Part shown: positions 16,547 through 24,915 of the stretch, in pieces
Layout: each line of letters starts with the position of its first letter
Numbering within the stretch: position 1 is the stretch's first letter
Origin: a virus
IMG/VR virus record: IMGVR_UViG_3300007276_000068
Location: 1-50,880 of that record
Length of the DNA stretch: 50,880 nucleotides
Direction: 5' to 3' (one strand)
Position numbers and translations under genes: made by a program
The notes under the pieces: model-generated
Seen by the model: only the letters and a program-made list of their open reading frames with translations
Databases searched by the model: none
What the model was told of the DNA's origin: nothing

Positions 16547-16728
16547 TATTGTGTTACCTTTCTGTTTTCACGCCCGATGCCTGCAAGTATCAAAAACACG
16601 TAAAGTATGGGCCAAGCCCATCCAGTTAGATGTCCTAAAATATGTAATATCATTAGAGCAATGCCGGCGGCACCTGCTGTAGTAATTCCATTTTGAATTA
16701 CTGTTATTTCCGGCTGTGGTAATTTCAT
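16546..16728 (-). CDS. Small membrane protein (60 aa)
   Basis: ATG at 16728 with an AAGGAG ribosome binding site; MKLPQPEITV is followed by a long hydrophobic region (GAAGIALMILHILGHL and WAWPILYVFLILAGI) that would make two spans. No known family. It shares a base with the exonuclease start. Confidence 0.6.
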   Translation of the reverse strand: MKLPQPEITVIQNGITTAGAAGIALMILHILGHLTGWAWPILYVFLILAGIGRENRKVTQ

Positions 16729-16751
16729 AATAACTCCTTGCAATCCATACT

Positions 16752-16780
16752 AGATTAACATGTAAATTGCAAAGAGTCAA
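16752..16780 (-). promoter_or_regulatory. sigma70-like promoter TTGACT-N17-TAATCT
   Basis: Minus strand: -35 TTGACT at 16780-16775 and -10 TAATCT at 16757-16752. It lies between two genes and could drive 16728 leftwards. It fits the other early-type promoters in the window. Confidence 0.45.
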
Positions 16781-16788
16781 TAGTTAAA

Positions 16789-17145
16789 TTATTTTACAAA
16801 CTGTGCTAGCTGTGGTGGTTGCCAACCTTCTGGCTTGAGCACCTTTCCGTCTGCACGTTTAATAACTTTGCCTGTGTCTGGATCAATCTTTGCAAAGTTT
16901 GTGCGCATAACCTCCTGCCAAGCTGCTTCTCCGTCCCATCCTGCTGCACGAATTGCACCTATAGTAACAACTAGGATATCTATCAATGCATCCAACTGTT
17001 CTACACGGTCGTTTGCTTCTACAGCCTCTCGAAGTTCTGTGTATTCTTCATCAATAAGGCTCAGATACATGGTATAATTATCTGCACTGGGTGGTTGATC
17101 CATTGCTGTTGCAAATGTATCAATTTCTTTAAATGGGTTTGTCAT
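16789..17145 (-). CDS. MazG/PRA-PH-like pyrophosphohydrolase (118 aa)
   Basis: Phosphoribosyl-ATP pyrophosphohydrolase-like fold: IDEEYTELREAVEAND and QLDALIDILVVTIGAI supply the ExxE...D metal ligands, followed by the typical TNFAKIDPDTGKVIKRADG. It is a second all-alpha pyrophosphatase besides the one at 15133; the two are not close copies. It probably acts on nucleotides. Confidence 0.82.
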   Translation of the reverse strand: MTNPFKEIDTFATAMDQPPSADNYTMYLSLIDEEYTELREAVEANDRVEQLDALIDILVVTIGAIRAAGWDGEAAWQEVMRTNFAKIDPDTGKVIKRADGKVLKPEGWQPPQLAQFVK

Positions 17146-17155
17146 ATTTTTCCTT

Positions 17156-17566
17156 TTATATTCCTGGTCTTACAAATGATGATGGGTCTACTGTTGCGTG
17201 TTCATTGTCTGCATATTCTGCACCAATTTGAACACCCGATGGTTGCTCGTCGCTGTACATCAAAATACTTTCAGTTTCAATCATACGCAATTCAATATTT
17301 CCGTCGCCTTCATTGATAGTAACACTTCGAGTCCAGCGACCATGTTCAATAAGAATCCAATCACCAACCTCATACGGATCAGTGTTTGCAGGGCCTTTTG
17401 CATGTACACGACCCCAGCGTGGATAAATTCCACGAGTTGAACCATTATCGTCTCTAATAATTAGTCCATATTTAGTCTTTTGCTCACCGAAATACATATC
17501 ACTTACAATTACACGGTTACCAACAGGTTTTAATTTACCTTTGATAATATTGAGATTAATACTCAT
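17156..17566 (-). CDS. GroES-like co-chaperonin (136 aa)
   Basis: Chaperonin-10-like: LKPVGNRVIVSDMYFGEQKT with a mobile-loop-like YGLIIRDDNG, then WGRVHAKGPA, VGDWILIEHGRWTR and ESILMYSDEQ. Length and pattern match phage co-chaperonins of marine myoviruses. T4 gp31 is the functional precedent, working with host GroEL to fold the capsid protein. The C-terminal 25 residues are an extension. No GroEL is present here. Confidence 0.82.
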   Translation of the reverse strand: MSINLNIIKGKLKPVGNRVIVSDMYFGEQKTKYGLIIRDDNGSTRGIYPRWGRVHAKGPANTDPYEVGDWILIEHGRWTRSVTINEGDGNIELRMIETESILMYSDEQPSGVQIGAEYADNEHATVDPSSFVRPGI

Positions 17567-17958
17567 TTAACACCTTTTCTAGTTGTTGTAGGTTTTACAG
17601 TGGTTGGCTTAATAAAATTACCTTGGTCATCTTCAACCCAATCGTCATCTTCAAATAGCTCTTTTTCCGAGGAAGTTAACTCTGAAAGTCCTTCCTTGCT
17701 AATTACTGAATTTACTGCATTATTAATCCCAGTAACTTCATCTATTACTTCTTTTGTTCCGTTGTTATAAAACTCTTTAACTACTTGATCACGTGTCTTT
17801 ACAATTTTACCACCAGCACCTAGTACATCACCACGAGCATTTACTCTGGCATTACCAATAGCAGGGGTCAATTCGTTCTTTTTTTGCAACAGATCCATAT
17901 CAACAATTTTACCTCTCATTGAGCGATGTTGCGTTTTACCTTTTTGTGTTTTAGCCAT
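17563..17958 (-). CDS. Conserved T4-like protein with MRGKIVDMDLL motif (131 aa)
   Basis: The N-terminal half (SMRGKIVDMDLLQKKNELTP, then GNARVNARGDVLGAGGKI) is a strongly conserved block in marine T4-like phages; function unknown. The C-terminus is acidic (FEDDDWVEDDQGNFIKP), then Thr/Pro/Lys-rich. An AGGAGG ribosome binding site and a CTAAATA element lie upstream; late expression suggests a structural or assembly role. Confidence 0.7.
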   Translation of the reverse strand: MAKTQKGKTQHRSMRGKIVDMDLLQKKNELTPAIGNARVNARGDVLGAGGKIVKTRDQVVKEFYNNGTKEVIDEVTGINNAVNSVISKEGLSELTSSEKELFEDDDWVEDDQGNFIKPTTVKPTTTRKGVK

Positions 17959-17981
17959 AATAGCCTCCTATAATATACACA

Positions 17982-17988
17982 TATTTAG
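17982..17988 (-). promoter_or_regulatory. Late promoter element CTAAATA
   Basis: CTAAATA on the minus strand, 23 nt before the ATG at 17958, overlapping the stop codon of the upstream gene. Confidence 0.45.
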
Positions 17989-18545
17989 TCGCGTAAGAAT
18001 TCACGCCAATCTAAATTGTATTTCAAACTATCAATTTTATGTACTCCGATGAGAAATAATACATAACTTGCTACACTTGAACCACGTCCTACACCCCATA
18101 CAATATCATTCTCACGCATAAAGTCTACTAGATAGATCATATAGCGTAGCAAGTTGTACATATCACGCTCAGCGAACTCTTCAAGTTCTTCTTGTACTCT
18201 ACTCCATTCTGGCCAGCTAATTACAGCACTTGGATGAGTTACATTTTTTATCTTCATCAGTTTACGCATACAAAAATCGTCTACATCAATCTTTTTGTAT
18301 TCATCAGGCATAAACCATTCACTTTGTAAAGCGCTGTCAAAAGTTTTTTCGTCTACATCCAAAGGAATGTACTTCGTAAGTTCAGGAAGACGCTGTTCAC
18401 GCATCGCTGCATTAAACTTTTCAATATCGTCACTGGGATCACATAATACAACGTGACACTTGTCAACATGACCACTGTAAATCATATCAACAAGATCTTG
18501 ATTAGTAAATCGTGGAATTCCCAGGTTGTCTGTTTTTATAAGCAT
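17985..18545 (-). CDS. DNA polymerase III alpha-like fragment (186 aa)
   Basis: The C-terminal 40 residues match the start of the bacterial DnaE polymerase core: VWGVGRGSSVASYVLFLIG, then KIDSLKYNLDWREFLRD, equivalent to GRGSGAGSLVAY...DPLxxxLLFERFLN of DnaE. In DnaE the catalytic Asp residues (PDFDxDF) follow immediately; here the protein stops just before them. It therefore cannot be an active polymerase alone. The upstream part (LPELTKYIPLDVDEKTFDS) resembles the DnaE segment before the palm. Possibly a conserved remnant with another role. No good ribosome binding site is seen. Confidence 0.75.
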   Translation of the reverse strand: MLIKTDNLGIPRFTNQDLVDMIYSGHVDKCHVVLCDPSDDIEKFNAAMREQRLPELTKYIPLDVDEKTFDSALQSEWFMPDEYKKIDVDDFCMRKLMKIKNVTHPSAVISWPEWSRVQEELEEFAERDMYNLLRYMIYLVDFMRENDIVWGVGRGSSVASYVLFLIGVHKIDSLKYNLDWREFLRD

Positions 18546-18554
18546 ACATACAGT

Positions 18555-18797
18555 TTAACTTACATTTATTAAACTGTCAAGATCTGAATTGCCAATTCCC
18601 ATTTGATCACGTTGTTTTTGTGCAGCAATTAATCGTCTGTGCTGTAATTCTTCTTTGTATATTTCCAGAGCACTTGCAATTTGCCATTGCAAATCTGGAT
18701 TATTGGTTTGAAAGTATTTACGTTGAAGATCGTTAATTCGATCTTCAACTTGTGTATCAGTATAGGTTGCTAAGTCTGTTATTAGCGGATGGTGCAT
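18555..18797 (-). CDS. Small conserved helical protein (80 aa)
   Basis: HHPLITDLATYTDTQVEDRI, DLQRKYFQTNNPDLQWQI and EELQHRRLIAAQ form a helical protein I recognise from marine T4-like tail regions, unknown function. Its ATG overlaps the stop of the gene upstream (TAATG), so it is coupled to a tail-fibre-type gene. Confidence 0.65.
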   Translation of the reverse strand: MHHPLITDLATYTDTQVEDRINDLQRKYFQTNNPDLQWQIASALEIYKEELQHRRLIAAQKQRDQMGIGNSDLDSLINVS

Positions 18798-19387
18798 TAC
18801 ACAAACTGTCCTATATAGTTTGCAAAAACAGTATCACCTGCATCATATGTCCAAAACTCTACAACTATAGGATTGATAGAGTCGCTAATAAGGAACTCTG
18901 TAGGCCAGTTTGAACTATACTTAATAGTTCCTCCGCCTTCAACAGCCCAAGTTACAGCTTTTGCTAGGCCACCAGCACTGAGCAGTTCCACACGCATGGA
19001 CGCATGACGGTCTGTTGCAGGCCAATCAGCAAGTGCAAATTGGATATTTTCCACTTGGTTAGCCAATGTTAATGTTTGATAATGCCCATTTGAAAAGCTA
19101 ATATTCATTCCAGTGATAACAGTACCAATTGCATCAAATGCATCAGTAACTGCTAACAATTCTGCATTAACTATTGCATTGCCTAAAAGATCATTATCAA
19201 CCGTACTATCTTCTGATAGTGATGTTTTTAAAACAACACTAGCTTGCAATGCATCAATTTCAGCTTTAGCTGCTGCAAAGTTGGTTTTTATAATATTGAA
19301 ATTATCTCTGAACCCTTGAGTATCGTTGTCAACACCAGCAACTGGATACGTTTCATCAATGGTTGTACTAATTATGTTACTAGTCAT
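18797..19387 (-). CDS. Small tail-fibre/virion protein (196 aa)
   Basis: The N-terminus (YPVAGVDNDTQGFRDNF, NIIKTNF) is a variant of the fibre-family start seen in the three genes upstream. A short coiled region (AAAKAEIDALQAS) follows, then a beta-rich domain (ISFSNGHYQTLTLANQ, EFWTYDAGDTVFANYIG). Probably a baseplate- or fibre-attached protein. Late element and AGAGGAAA ribosome binding site upstream. Confidence 0.7.
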   Translation of the reverse strand: MTSNIISTTIDETYPVAGVDNDTQGFRDNFNIIKTNFAAAKAEIDALQASVVLKTSLSEDSTVDNDLLGNAIVNAELLAVTDAFDAIGTVITGMNISFSNGHYQTLTLANQVENIQFALADWPATDRHASMRVELLSAGGLAKAVTWAVEGGGTIKYSSNWPTEFLISDSINPIVVEFWTYDAGDTVFANYIGQFV

Positions 19388-19405
19388 TTTTTTTCCTCTT
19401 TTTAA

Positions 19406-19413
19406 TATTTATT
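19406..19413 (-). promoter_or_regulatory. Late promoter AATAAATA
   Basis: AATAAATA on the minus strand, ending 18 nt before the ATG at 19387, with an AGAGGAAA ribosome binding site between. Confidence 0.6.
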
Positions 19414-19417
19414 GCAA

Positions 19418-22400
19418 TCATACATTGAATTGATAATTTGCGAATAATATATATTGCTCTTGGTTAGTTCCTTCAGATCGCTTTACAATATAACGATCAA
19501 TTTCAAAATTTATAGACTTGACATCAAAGTTTGAATTTTTTATATTTAATAAAATACCATCAGCTGTTCCTGGTTTACAATAACATACTGGAATAGCTGA
19601 CACAAAATCCAATTCCTGATATCCAGCTTGGGGAGTTCTCATCCACAGTGGTAAATACTCTCGTTCTCTATTACCAACCTGCTTGATATTATCACGCATG
19701 TTGTTAATACTACTAATATATCTTTTCTGATCTTTTGCATCAGAAACTTTAACTGCATCACTATCTGTTTTTATTGTATTCGTTGTAGGCCGATGTCTCT
19801 GCGGCTCACTATCGCTTAATGCCAATTCTACAGTTATAACTCCATCACTTCTAACATCAATTGTGAAATCATTGTTATCAATATCGAAGAATATGTCACT
19901 ATTTCTAGTTTCCATTAAGAGTTTACCACCATCAGGGAAAAGAAATCTAACAGTTTGTCTACCATATATTGGAAGCTCTGTTCCGCCTAGCCCCAATTTG
20001 GTGAAATCATCCTTTGCTGTATATTGAATACTGTCAACTGTAATTTTATTTGTCGTTGAAATGTTAAAATTATTTCTAGTTTTCCCAATCTTTGCATTAG
20101 CTGGATCAATCACGTCAATATAAATTACTTCATAAACAGTGTCAGTAGTACCAGGCTGTCTTGCAATTGCTTTTTTAAAATCACCTAATATATATTTTTT
20201 ACGTTTATGATTTTTTGCCGCTGCACTAACAAATTTGTCAATACTTTTTGCTTCAATTCCAGCATAAATTAGCATCTCAATCTGTTGTTGAATTCCAAAT
20301 TCTGGATCATCTGGTCTATAGATATAATCATGTGGAAATGTATTTGAATTAATAACAAAATTCTTATAAAGATCTCTTTGCTCAGGTACTAGCATCGGCC
20401 TTGCTACAATATCAGTATATTGAGTGTTGTCCAAGTCAATTACATCTAGCACAAATTCCCGTTCGATTGCTGTATAATTGAATCTATCTTTAGCTTCTAT
20501 AGTAAATCTGTATTGTCTATCAAATGTTGTCTCTCCAGGGTTATTGCCATCCCATGCTACAGTTTTATTATCAAATGTTGTAAGACCAAGTGTAGTATCG
20601 TCGGCAAATTGATTAGCTGCCCCAACAATTTCACCTGAGTATGTTAAGCTCATACCATATGGTAGTTTGCCATCTACCAATCGATAAAGCATTCGAGTGT
20701 CCGGGACTGTTGTTTGGGCTTCAACTTTCAAAGTACTTGTATAATTTGCATTAATACTTCCCAAGTATGAGTCAGTCAACCATTCAATGTTGGTATCAAT
20801 TTCTCCAATAACGTTAACTTCAAATGTTTTCACACTGCTTGGTAAATCAACAATGTCAGTACTTGAAATTAGAATATCTTCATAAAAGAAGTCATTCTTA
20901 AATAACGCAATTCCAGTATTTCTACCCTGTTCTAGTTGTCTTAATAACGTAGCTGAGTTAGCGAATTTTATACGATCTTCATTGTCACGTAGTAATGTCA
21001 CTACTACTGGAGAAGCACTAGCTGAATTGGCAAAGAAGTCTTTGATGTTTGTTATAATTCTTGAATCAGAAGTACTTCTCAGTCTTATTTTCCATAAGTT
21101 TGTCGCAATAACTTCAACATATGCATTTCCGCCAAATTCAGCTTCCAATGCTTGTATTGTTGCCGTTACACGGTCATCCAATGGAACACTTTCCAGTGAT
21201 TCTGCAATTTCTTCCCAATCGCTTGAGTTGATATCAACATCAATTTGTATAACGCCATTGACTTCGATTGGGGTGTTTTCTATGTCTAATTGTGGTTGAA
21301 TTATTGTAAACGAATCACCTACATATTTGTATATTTTATCATTACCACCAACTTCTTCAGTATATATAACGTATACATTTGGATCAATTTGCTGGTAAAC
21401 AGTTAATGATATTGGTGATCCTTGTGGTAAAATTGGATCACTGGTTGATAACGGTTGTTCAATTTGATATTCAATATAAGGTATAATTTCACTAATAGTA
21501 TAATATTCAGTATCAGTAAAGTTTAACTTACTGCTCTGATATTTTTCTTTTTCATTTTCTGAAAGTCTGTTAACGAATATTTCTTCGTCACCAACGTCAG
21601 CAGTTCTACTAAGTATTAATGAAATTTTTGGTGCAAGAGTTGAGTCAATGTGAATTACATCATAATCAGCGTTAGAATCATCCACTAGAATAACTTTATA
21701 AATTCCGTTGTTGATTAAAATGTCTCTGCCTGAAAGTTCATATAAATCATTGATGCCATCAAGTGTGCCAGTCAAATCTATTTTATATACTTTAAAACTG
21801 GTTTTACCCAATAATACGTCTTCATAAAAAGTTGCATATATTGACAGTGTGTCCAAATCACCAGTGTCCCTGGTCGCTTTAACAGTAAACTTGTAATTTT
21901 CTGTAATAGCAGGCTGATAAGGAATACGTCCATAAACTTCACCAGTATTTCTGTCAAGAGTCATTCCTTTTGGAAGTTCACTTATACTACCATCATCATT
22001 TAAGTTTTCTAAAGTATAATACACTGCGCCACTTAGTGTTTCATTATCTATTATTTCTAAAAATAAAGTTTGGTAATTATTTGCACGACGAAATCCTAGA
22101 TCTGTAGGCGTAATCCATTTGGGAGTTCGTATATGGGTGTTATCAGCTCTGAAAACTCCAGTGCTAACTGACATTATGGTGTTATCAGCTCTTAAGTAAT
22201 CATCACCGACCAAATATATTTTAAATTCTCTTCTAACAAATGTGTCACCATCTGTTACTGTAACTGCAAACGGATAATACCTATTTAATTTTTTAAGACT
22301 TTGAGAGTTATAATATATACTTTGTGCGTCAGCATAGTCAAAAGGTATTTCACCATAGGGCTGTGCATCGTAGCCGCCATCTTGATAGCGTTGATCAAGT

Positions 22401-22909
22401 GCCAGCAGCGGCTCAGTGATGCCCTGTAATTTACCAGTTCTGCTTAATGTGATGCCTGGAGGTAATACTCCGTCATCATTTGCAATATAATAATCAAGAA
22501 CATCACCTGCTGGGATATCTGGATCATTTGCCAATAATTGATAATCTATAATTTCATTATCTAAAATGAACAAGGTTTCGTTACTGCCTATAGGAAGTAA
22601 CCCTGGGTTTGTTATCCAAACTGGTGCATCTGCACCAGTTACTACAATTTTTAATGTCCTATCATCAAAGTTGCCCATCCAATGAGCACGTATTACCGCA
22701 GTAAATACCGTATCAGTTACGACTTCAAATGCAGTACCTACAATTTTTATACCATCAAGTCTTGTACCAGTTGGCAAACTTCCACCTATCAATTCAAGTT
22801 CTATGCCTGTATAATTGTTTGCCACTGGTAATAATATTTCAACCGGCGTTCTTTCAATTAGTAGTGATATTTGACTACCAGTTGTTATATTCCATAAAGA
22901 TACTGTCAT
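19418..22909 (-). CDS. Large tail-fibre protein with putative Ig-like repeats (1163 aa)
   Basis: Contains repeated putative-Ig (He_PIG-type) modules, recognised by LPxG[IM]TL...G.[LV].G: GVLPPGITLSRTGKLQG, LPKGMTLDRNTGEVYG, KLPYGMSLTYSGEIVGA, each followed by a YxFTVxAxD-type strand (YKFTVKATRDTGDLDTL). An N-terminal LPTGTRLDGIKIVGTA is a further copy. The C-terminal 250 residues differ (RFLFPDGGKLLMETRNSD). Probably a virion surface protein. No catalytic motif. Late promoter plus AAAGGAA ribosome binding site. Confidence 0.8.
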   Translation of the reverse strand: MTVSLWNITTGSQISLLIERTPVEILLPVANNYTGIELELIGGSLPTGTRLDGIKIVGTAFEVVTDTVFTAVIRAHWMGNFDDRTLKIVVTGADAPVWITNPGLLPIGSNETLFILDNEIIDYQLLANDPDIPAGDVLDYYIANDDGVLPPGITLSRTGKLQGITEPLLALDQRYQDGGYDAQPYGEIPFDYADAQSIYYNSQSLKKLNRYYPFAVTVTDGDTFVRREFKIYLVGDDYLRADNTIMSVSTGVFRADNTHIRTPKWITPTDLGFRRANNYQTLFLEIIDNETLSGAVYYTLENLNDDGSISELPKGMTLDRNTGEVYGRIPYQPAITENYKFTVKATRDTGDLDTLSIYATFYEDVLLGKTSFKVYKIDLTGTLDGINDLYELSGRDILINNGIYKVILVDDSNADYDVIHIDSTLAPKISLILSRTADVGDEEIFVNRLSENEKEKYQSSKLNFTDTEYYTISEIIPYIEYQIEQPLSTSDPILPQGSPISLTVYQQIDPNVYVIYTEEVGGNDKIYKYVGDSFTIIQPQLDIENTPIEVNGVIQIDVDINSSDWEEIAESLESVPLDDRVTATIQALEAEFGGNAYVEVIATNLWKIRLRSTSDSRIITNIKDFFANSASASPVVVTLLRDNEDRIKFANSATLLRQLEQGRNTGIALFKNDFFYEDILISSTDIVDLPSSVKTFEVNVIGEIDTNIEWLTDSYLGSINANYTSTLKVEAQTTVPDTRMLYRLVDGKLPYGMSLTYSGEIVGAANQFADDTTLGLTTFDNKTVAWDGNNPGETTFDRQYRFTIEAKDRFNYTAIEREFVLDVIDLDNTQYTDIVARPMLVPEQRDLYKNFVINSNTFPHDYIYRPDDPEFGIQQQIEMLIYAGIEAKSIDKFVSAAAKNHKRKKYILGDFKKAIARQPGTTDTVYEVIYIDVIDPANAKIGKTRNNFNISTTNKITVDSIQYTAKDDFTKLGLGGTELPIYGRQTVRFLFPDGGKLLMETRNSDIFFDIDNNDFTIDVRSDGVITVELALSDSEPQRHRPTTNTIKTDSDAVKVSDAKDQKRYISSINNMRDNIKQVGNREREYLPLWMRTPQAGYQELDFVSAIPVCYCKPGTADGILLNIKNSNFDVKSINFEIDRYIVKRSEGTNQEQYILFANYQFNV

Positions 22910-22927
22910 TTCACGATTCCTTTTTAA

Positions 22928-22935
22928 TATTTATC
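22928..22935 (-). promoter_or_regulatory. Late promoter GATAAATA
   Basis: GATAAATA ending 18 nt before the ATG at 22909; an AAAGGAA site lies between. Confidence 0.65.
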
Positions 22936-22948
22936 GTAAATTAGAATA

Positions 22949-23659
22949 TCAAATAGCACCTAGATCAACAGTTCTTGCATCAGGAGTAGTAAAAGTTCCA
23001 AAGTCTATATTGGCATCATACGCTATCCATTCAACTATGTTTGATATTGTTCCAGACACCTGCCCAAAGTCAAAATAGTTATTAATATAGTCCAAGTCAC
23101 GTACATCTATACCATATACTGTACCAGTCAGTGCTCCGTATATTTCACCACCTGATATTATTTCAGCATCCACTGCATTAATATTTATAATACTATTTCC
23201 GTCACCATTTAGTTCTCCTCCAAGAACTGGATTAGTGTCATCTGATAATTGTGTCCAACCGGTGTAATTGATTGTTAAATTATTTCCAACCAATGATGTC
23301 CCAATCTCATTAGTTCCTAAAATATTTAATTCTGCAATTTCTTGAAGTATACTGCTTCCAGAGTTTGTTCCAACTAATATGCTTTTTAGACCGCCATTTG
23401 CAGATAAAGTAATTTGATCATCAGTAGAAGTTATGATAATATCAGTACTTGCTACTAATTTTTTAAATTGCAGGTCATATCCAATCTTATTGGCAAAAAC
23501 CCCTGTACCAACTGCTCCTATGTTACTGGCAGTAGTTTGCTCATCATCCCTAAGATCAAGATCTTCAAAGTTTTGATTTACTTTGATAAATGCCTCTCTA
23601 AGATCATCCCCAGTTCCATCGTTTGCTGAGTTACCTATATTAATTAGTTGTACTGCCAT
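22949..23659 (-). CDS. Tail-fibre-family protein (236 aa)
   Basis: Opens with the family signature INIGNSANDGTGDDLREAF, then KVNQNFEDL, shared with the genes at 24653 and 24916. The rest is beta-rich and Asn/Gly/Thr-rich (LNILGTNEIGTSLVGNNLTI, GGELNGDGNSIININA), typical of phage fibres. It is probably attached to the baseplate by the N-terminal module. It has its own late promoter. Confidence 0.78.
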   Translation of the reverse strand: MAVQLINIGNSANDGTGDDLREAFIKVNQNFEDLDLRDDEQTTASNIGAVGTGVFANKIGYDLQFKKLVASTDIIITSTDDQITLSANGGLKSILVGTNSGSSILQEIAELNILGTNEIGTSLVGNNLTINYTGWTQLSDDTNPVLGGELNGDGNSIININAVDAEIISGGEIYGALTGTVYGIDVRDLDYINNYFDFGQVSGTISNIVEWIAYDANIDFGTFTTPDARTVDLGAI

Positions 23660-23677
23660 GTCAATCCCCGTTTCTTA

Positions 23678-23685
23678 TATTTATC
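23678..23685 (-). promoter_or_regulatory. Late promoter GATAAATA
   Basis: GATAAATA ending 18 nt before the ATG at 23659, the same spacing as at 19406, 22928 and 32477. Confidence 0.65.
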
Positions 23686-23693
23686 ACAATCTG

Positions 23694-24629
23694 TTAAAGA
23701 GCTGCGATCCTAGATTGGAAATCTGCAAAATCTGTACTTGCTGCAACTAACGTTTTTAAGTCTGAAATACTAATTGATGCTCCGGTTTGAACACTGTTAT
23801 CTGGAAATGTTAATGAGCCATCGGTATCAAATGTCCATTCTTGAGGACTAGCTTCATTTGATGCAATAATTACTTCATTTGCACTGGTTATAACCATGAT
23901 TCCAGCAGCATCGTTTCTCGGTGTGCTGATATAAGAACGATCATTAACAGTATTTTTAGATGTATAGAACGTTCCGTCGCTCATAAACTCAAACAAATTA
24001 TTTTCGTTTTCTGAGTCAGTACGAAAATTAATACTACTTGAAGAAACAATAGTTAAATCACTTCCATCAATATTAATGTTAATGTCGTTAGCTGTTATGT
24101 ATCCAGCATCATTAGTAAACTCACCAAGATCAGTTGGAGCACCAAAAATAGCAGCATACGATATTTGGTTAGTACTTCCGTCAAAAACCAGTGTGCCATT
24201 GTCACCACGCAGGCTGCCAACAAATGATTGTGCATAAACTTGATCAAATCTAAGGTCTTCAGAACCAATGTCCAATGCATCAGTTGTATCAGGAAGTATT
24301 GAACCATTCATAGTAACATTATCTAATGTTATATCACCAAAATCAGTAAATGGAGCAAATACTAAGCCTGTTCCACTACTATTAACTTTTACAAGAGTAT
24401 TTGCAGCGCTCGAATATGAATTTGGGGTGTCGCTTAATCCTAGAAAATACGCAGATAACACTGATTCGCCATTGACTGCAATTGCAGCAGCATTTATAGT
24501 TCCCAAGGCGTTAATATCCTGAACTTCACTGATACTGCTATTTCTAAGATAAAGGTCGTCACCTTCTGGTAATTCTTTGAGTTTATTGCCATCAGTGGTA
24601 TCCAGTATCAGTGGGTATCTATTTGCCAT
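23694..24629 (-). CDS. Tail-fibre-family protein (311 aa)
   Basis: I place the start at ATG 24629 (MANRYPLILDTTDGNKLKEL) rather than 42 nt upstream; it is preceded by TAGGATTAATGAC and a late element. The N-terminal KELPEGDDLYLRNSSI and the module DALDIGSEDLRFDQVYAQSF, then VGSLRG, are fibre motifs; the second also occurs in the 2387-aa fibre as YNIGSDTLKYDKIYANEFVG. The rest is beta-rich. Confidence 0.75.
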   Translation of the reverse strand: MANRYPLILDTTDGNKLKELPEGDDLYLRNSSISEVQDINALGTINAAAIAVNGESVLSAYFLGLSDTPNSYSSAANTLVKVNSSGTGLVFAPFTDFGDITLDNVTMNGSILPDTTDALDIGSEDLRFDQVYAQSFVGSLRGDNGTLVFDGSTNQISYAAIFGAPTDLGEFTNDAGYITANDININIDGSDLTIVSSSSINFRTDSENENNLFEFMSDGTFYTSKNTVNDRSYISTPRNDAAGIMVITSANEVIIASNEASPQEWTFDTDGSLTFPDNSVQTGASISISDLKTLVAASTDFADFQSRIAAL

Positions 24630-24649
24630 GTCATTAATCCTATTTCTAA

Positions 24650-24656
24650 TATTTAG
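24650..24656 (-). promoter_or_regulatory. Late promoter element CTAAATA
   Basis: CTAAATA ending 20 nt before the ATG at 24629; it overlaps the stop of the small upstream gene. Confidence 0.5.
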
Positions 24657-24904
24657 TGTAAATCTATCCATCCAGGACTGCCCAGACCTGAATCTGGGAC
24701 ATATCCTTGGAATTTGCCGGTTGTGGTATTATACACAAATAATCCATTAGCAGCAGTTAGCTCGTTAATTTCAGTCTGTGTATACTGTGGTGGACCAGTA
24801 TACACTTCTGAAAAATTTTCATTTATTTTTGTAAAAGCAGTTCTAAGCGGGTCTCCGTCACCTTGGTTATCACCACTGCCAATGTTTATAGTCTGTTTTG
24901 CCAT
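24653..24904 (-). CDS. Short fibre-family protein (83 aa)
   Basis: Consists almost only of the shared N-terminal module (INIGSGDNQGDGDPLRTAF, TKINENFSEV) and a short tail (YVPDSGLGSPGWIDLH). It may be a stump of a longer fibre or a connector. AAGGATC precedes the ATG. It lies between the giant fibre gene and the 311-aa fibre gene. Confidence 0.7.
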   Translation of the reverse strand: MAKQTINIGSGDNQGDGDPLRTAFTKINENFSEVYTGPPQYTQTEINELTAANGLFVYNTTTGKFQGYVPDSGLGSPGWIDLH

Positions 24905-24915
24905 TTATTTGATCC

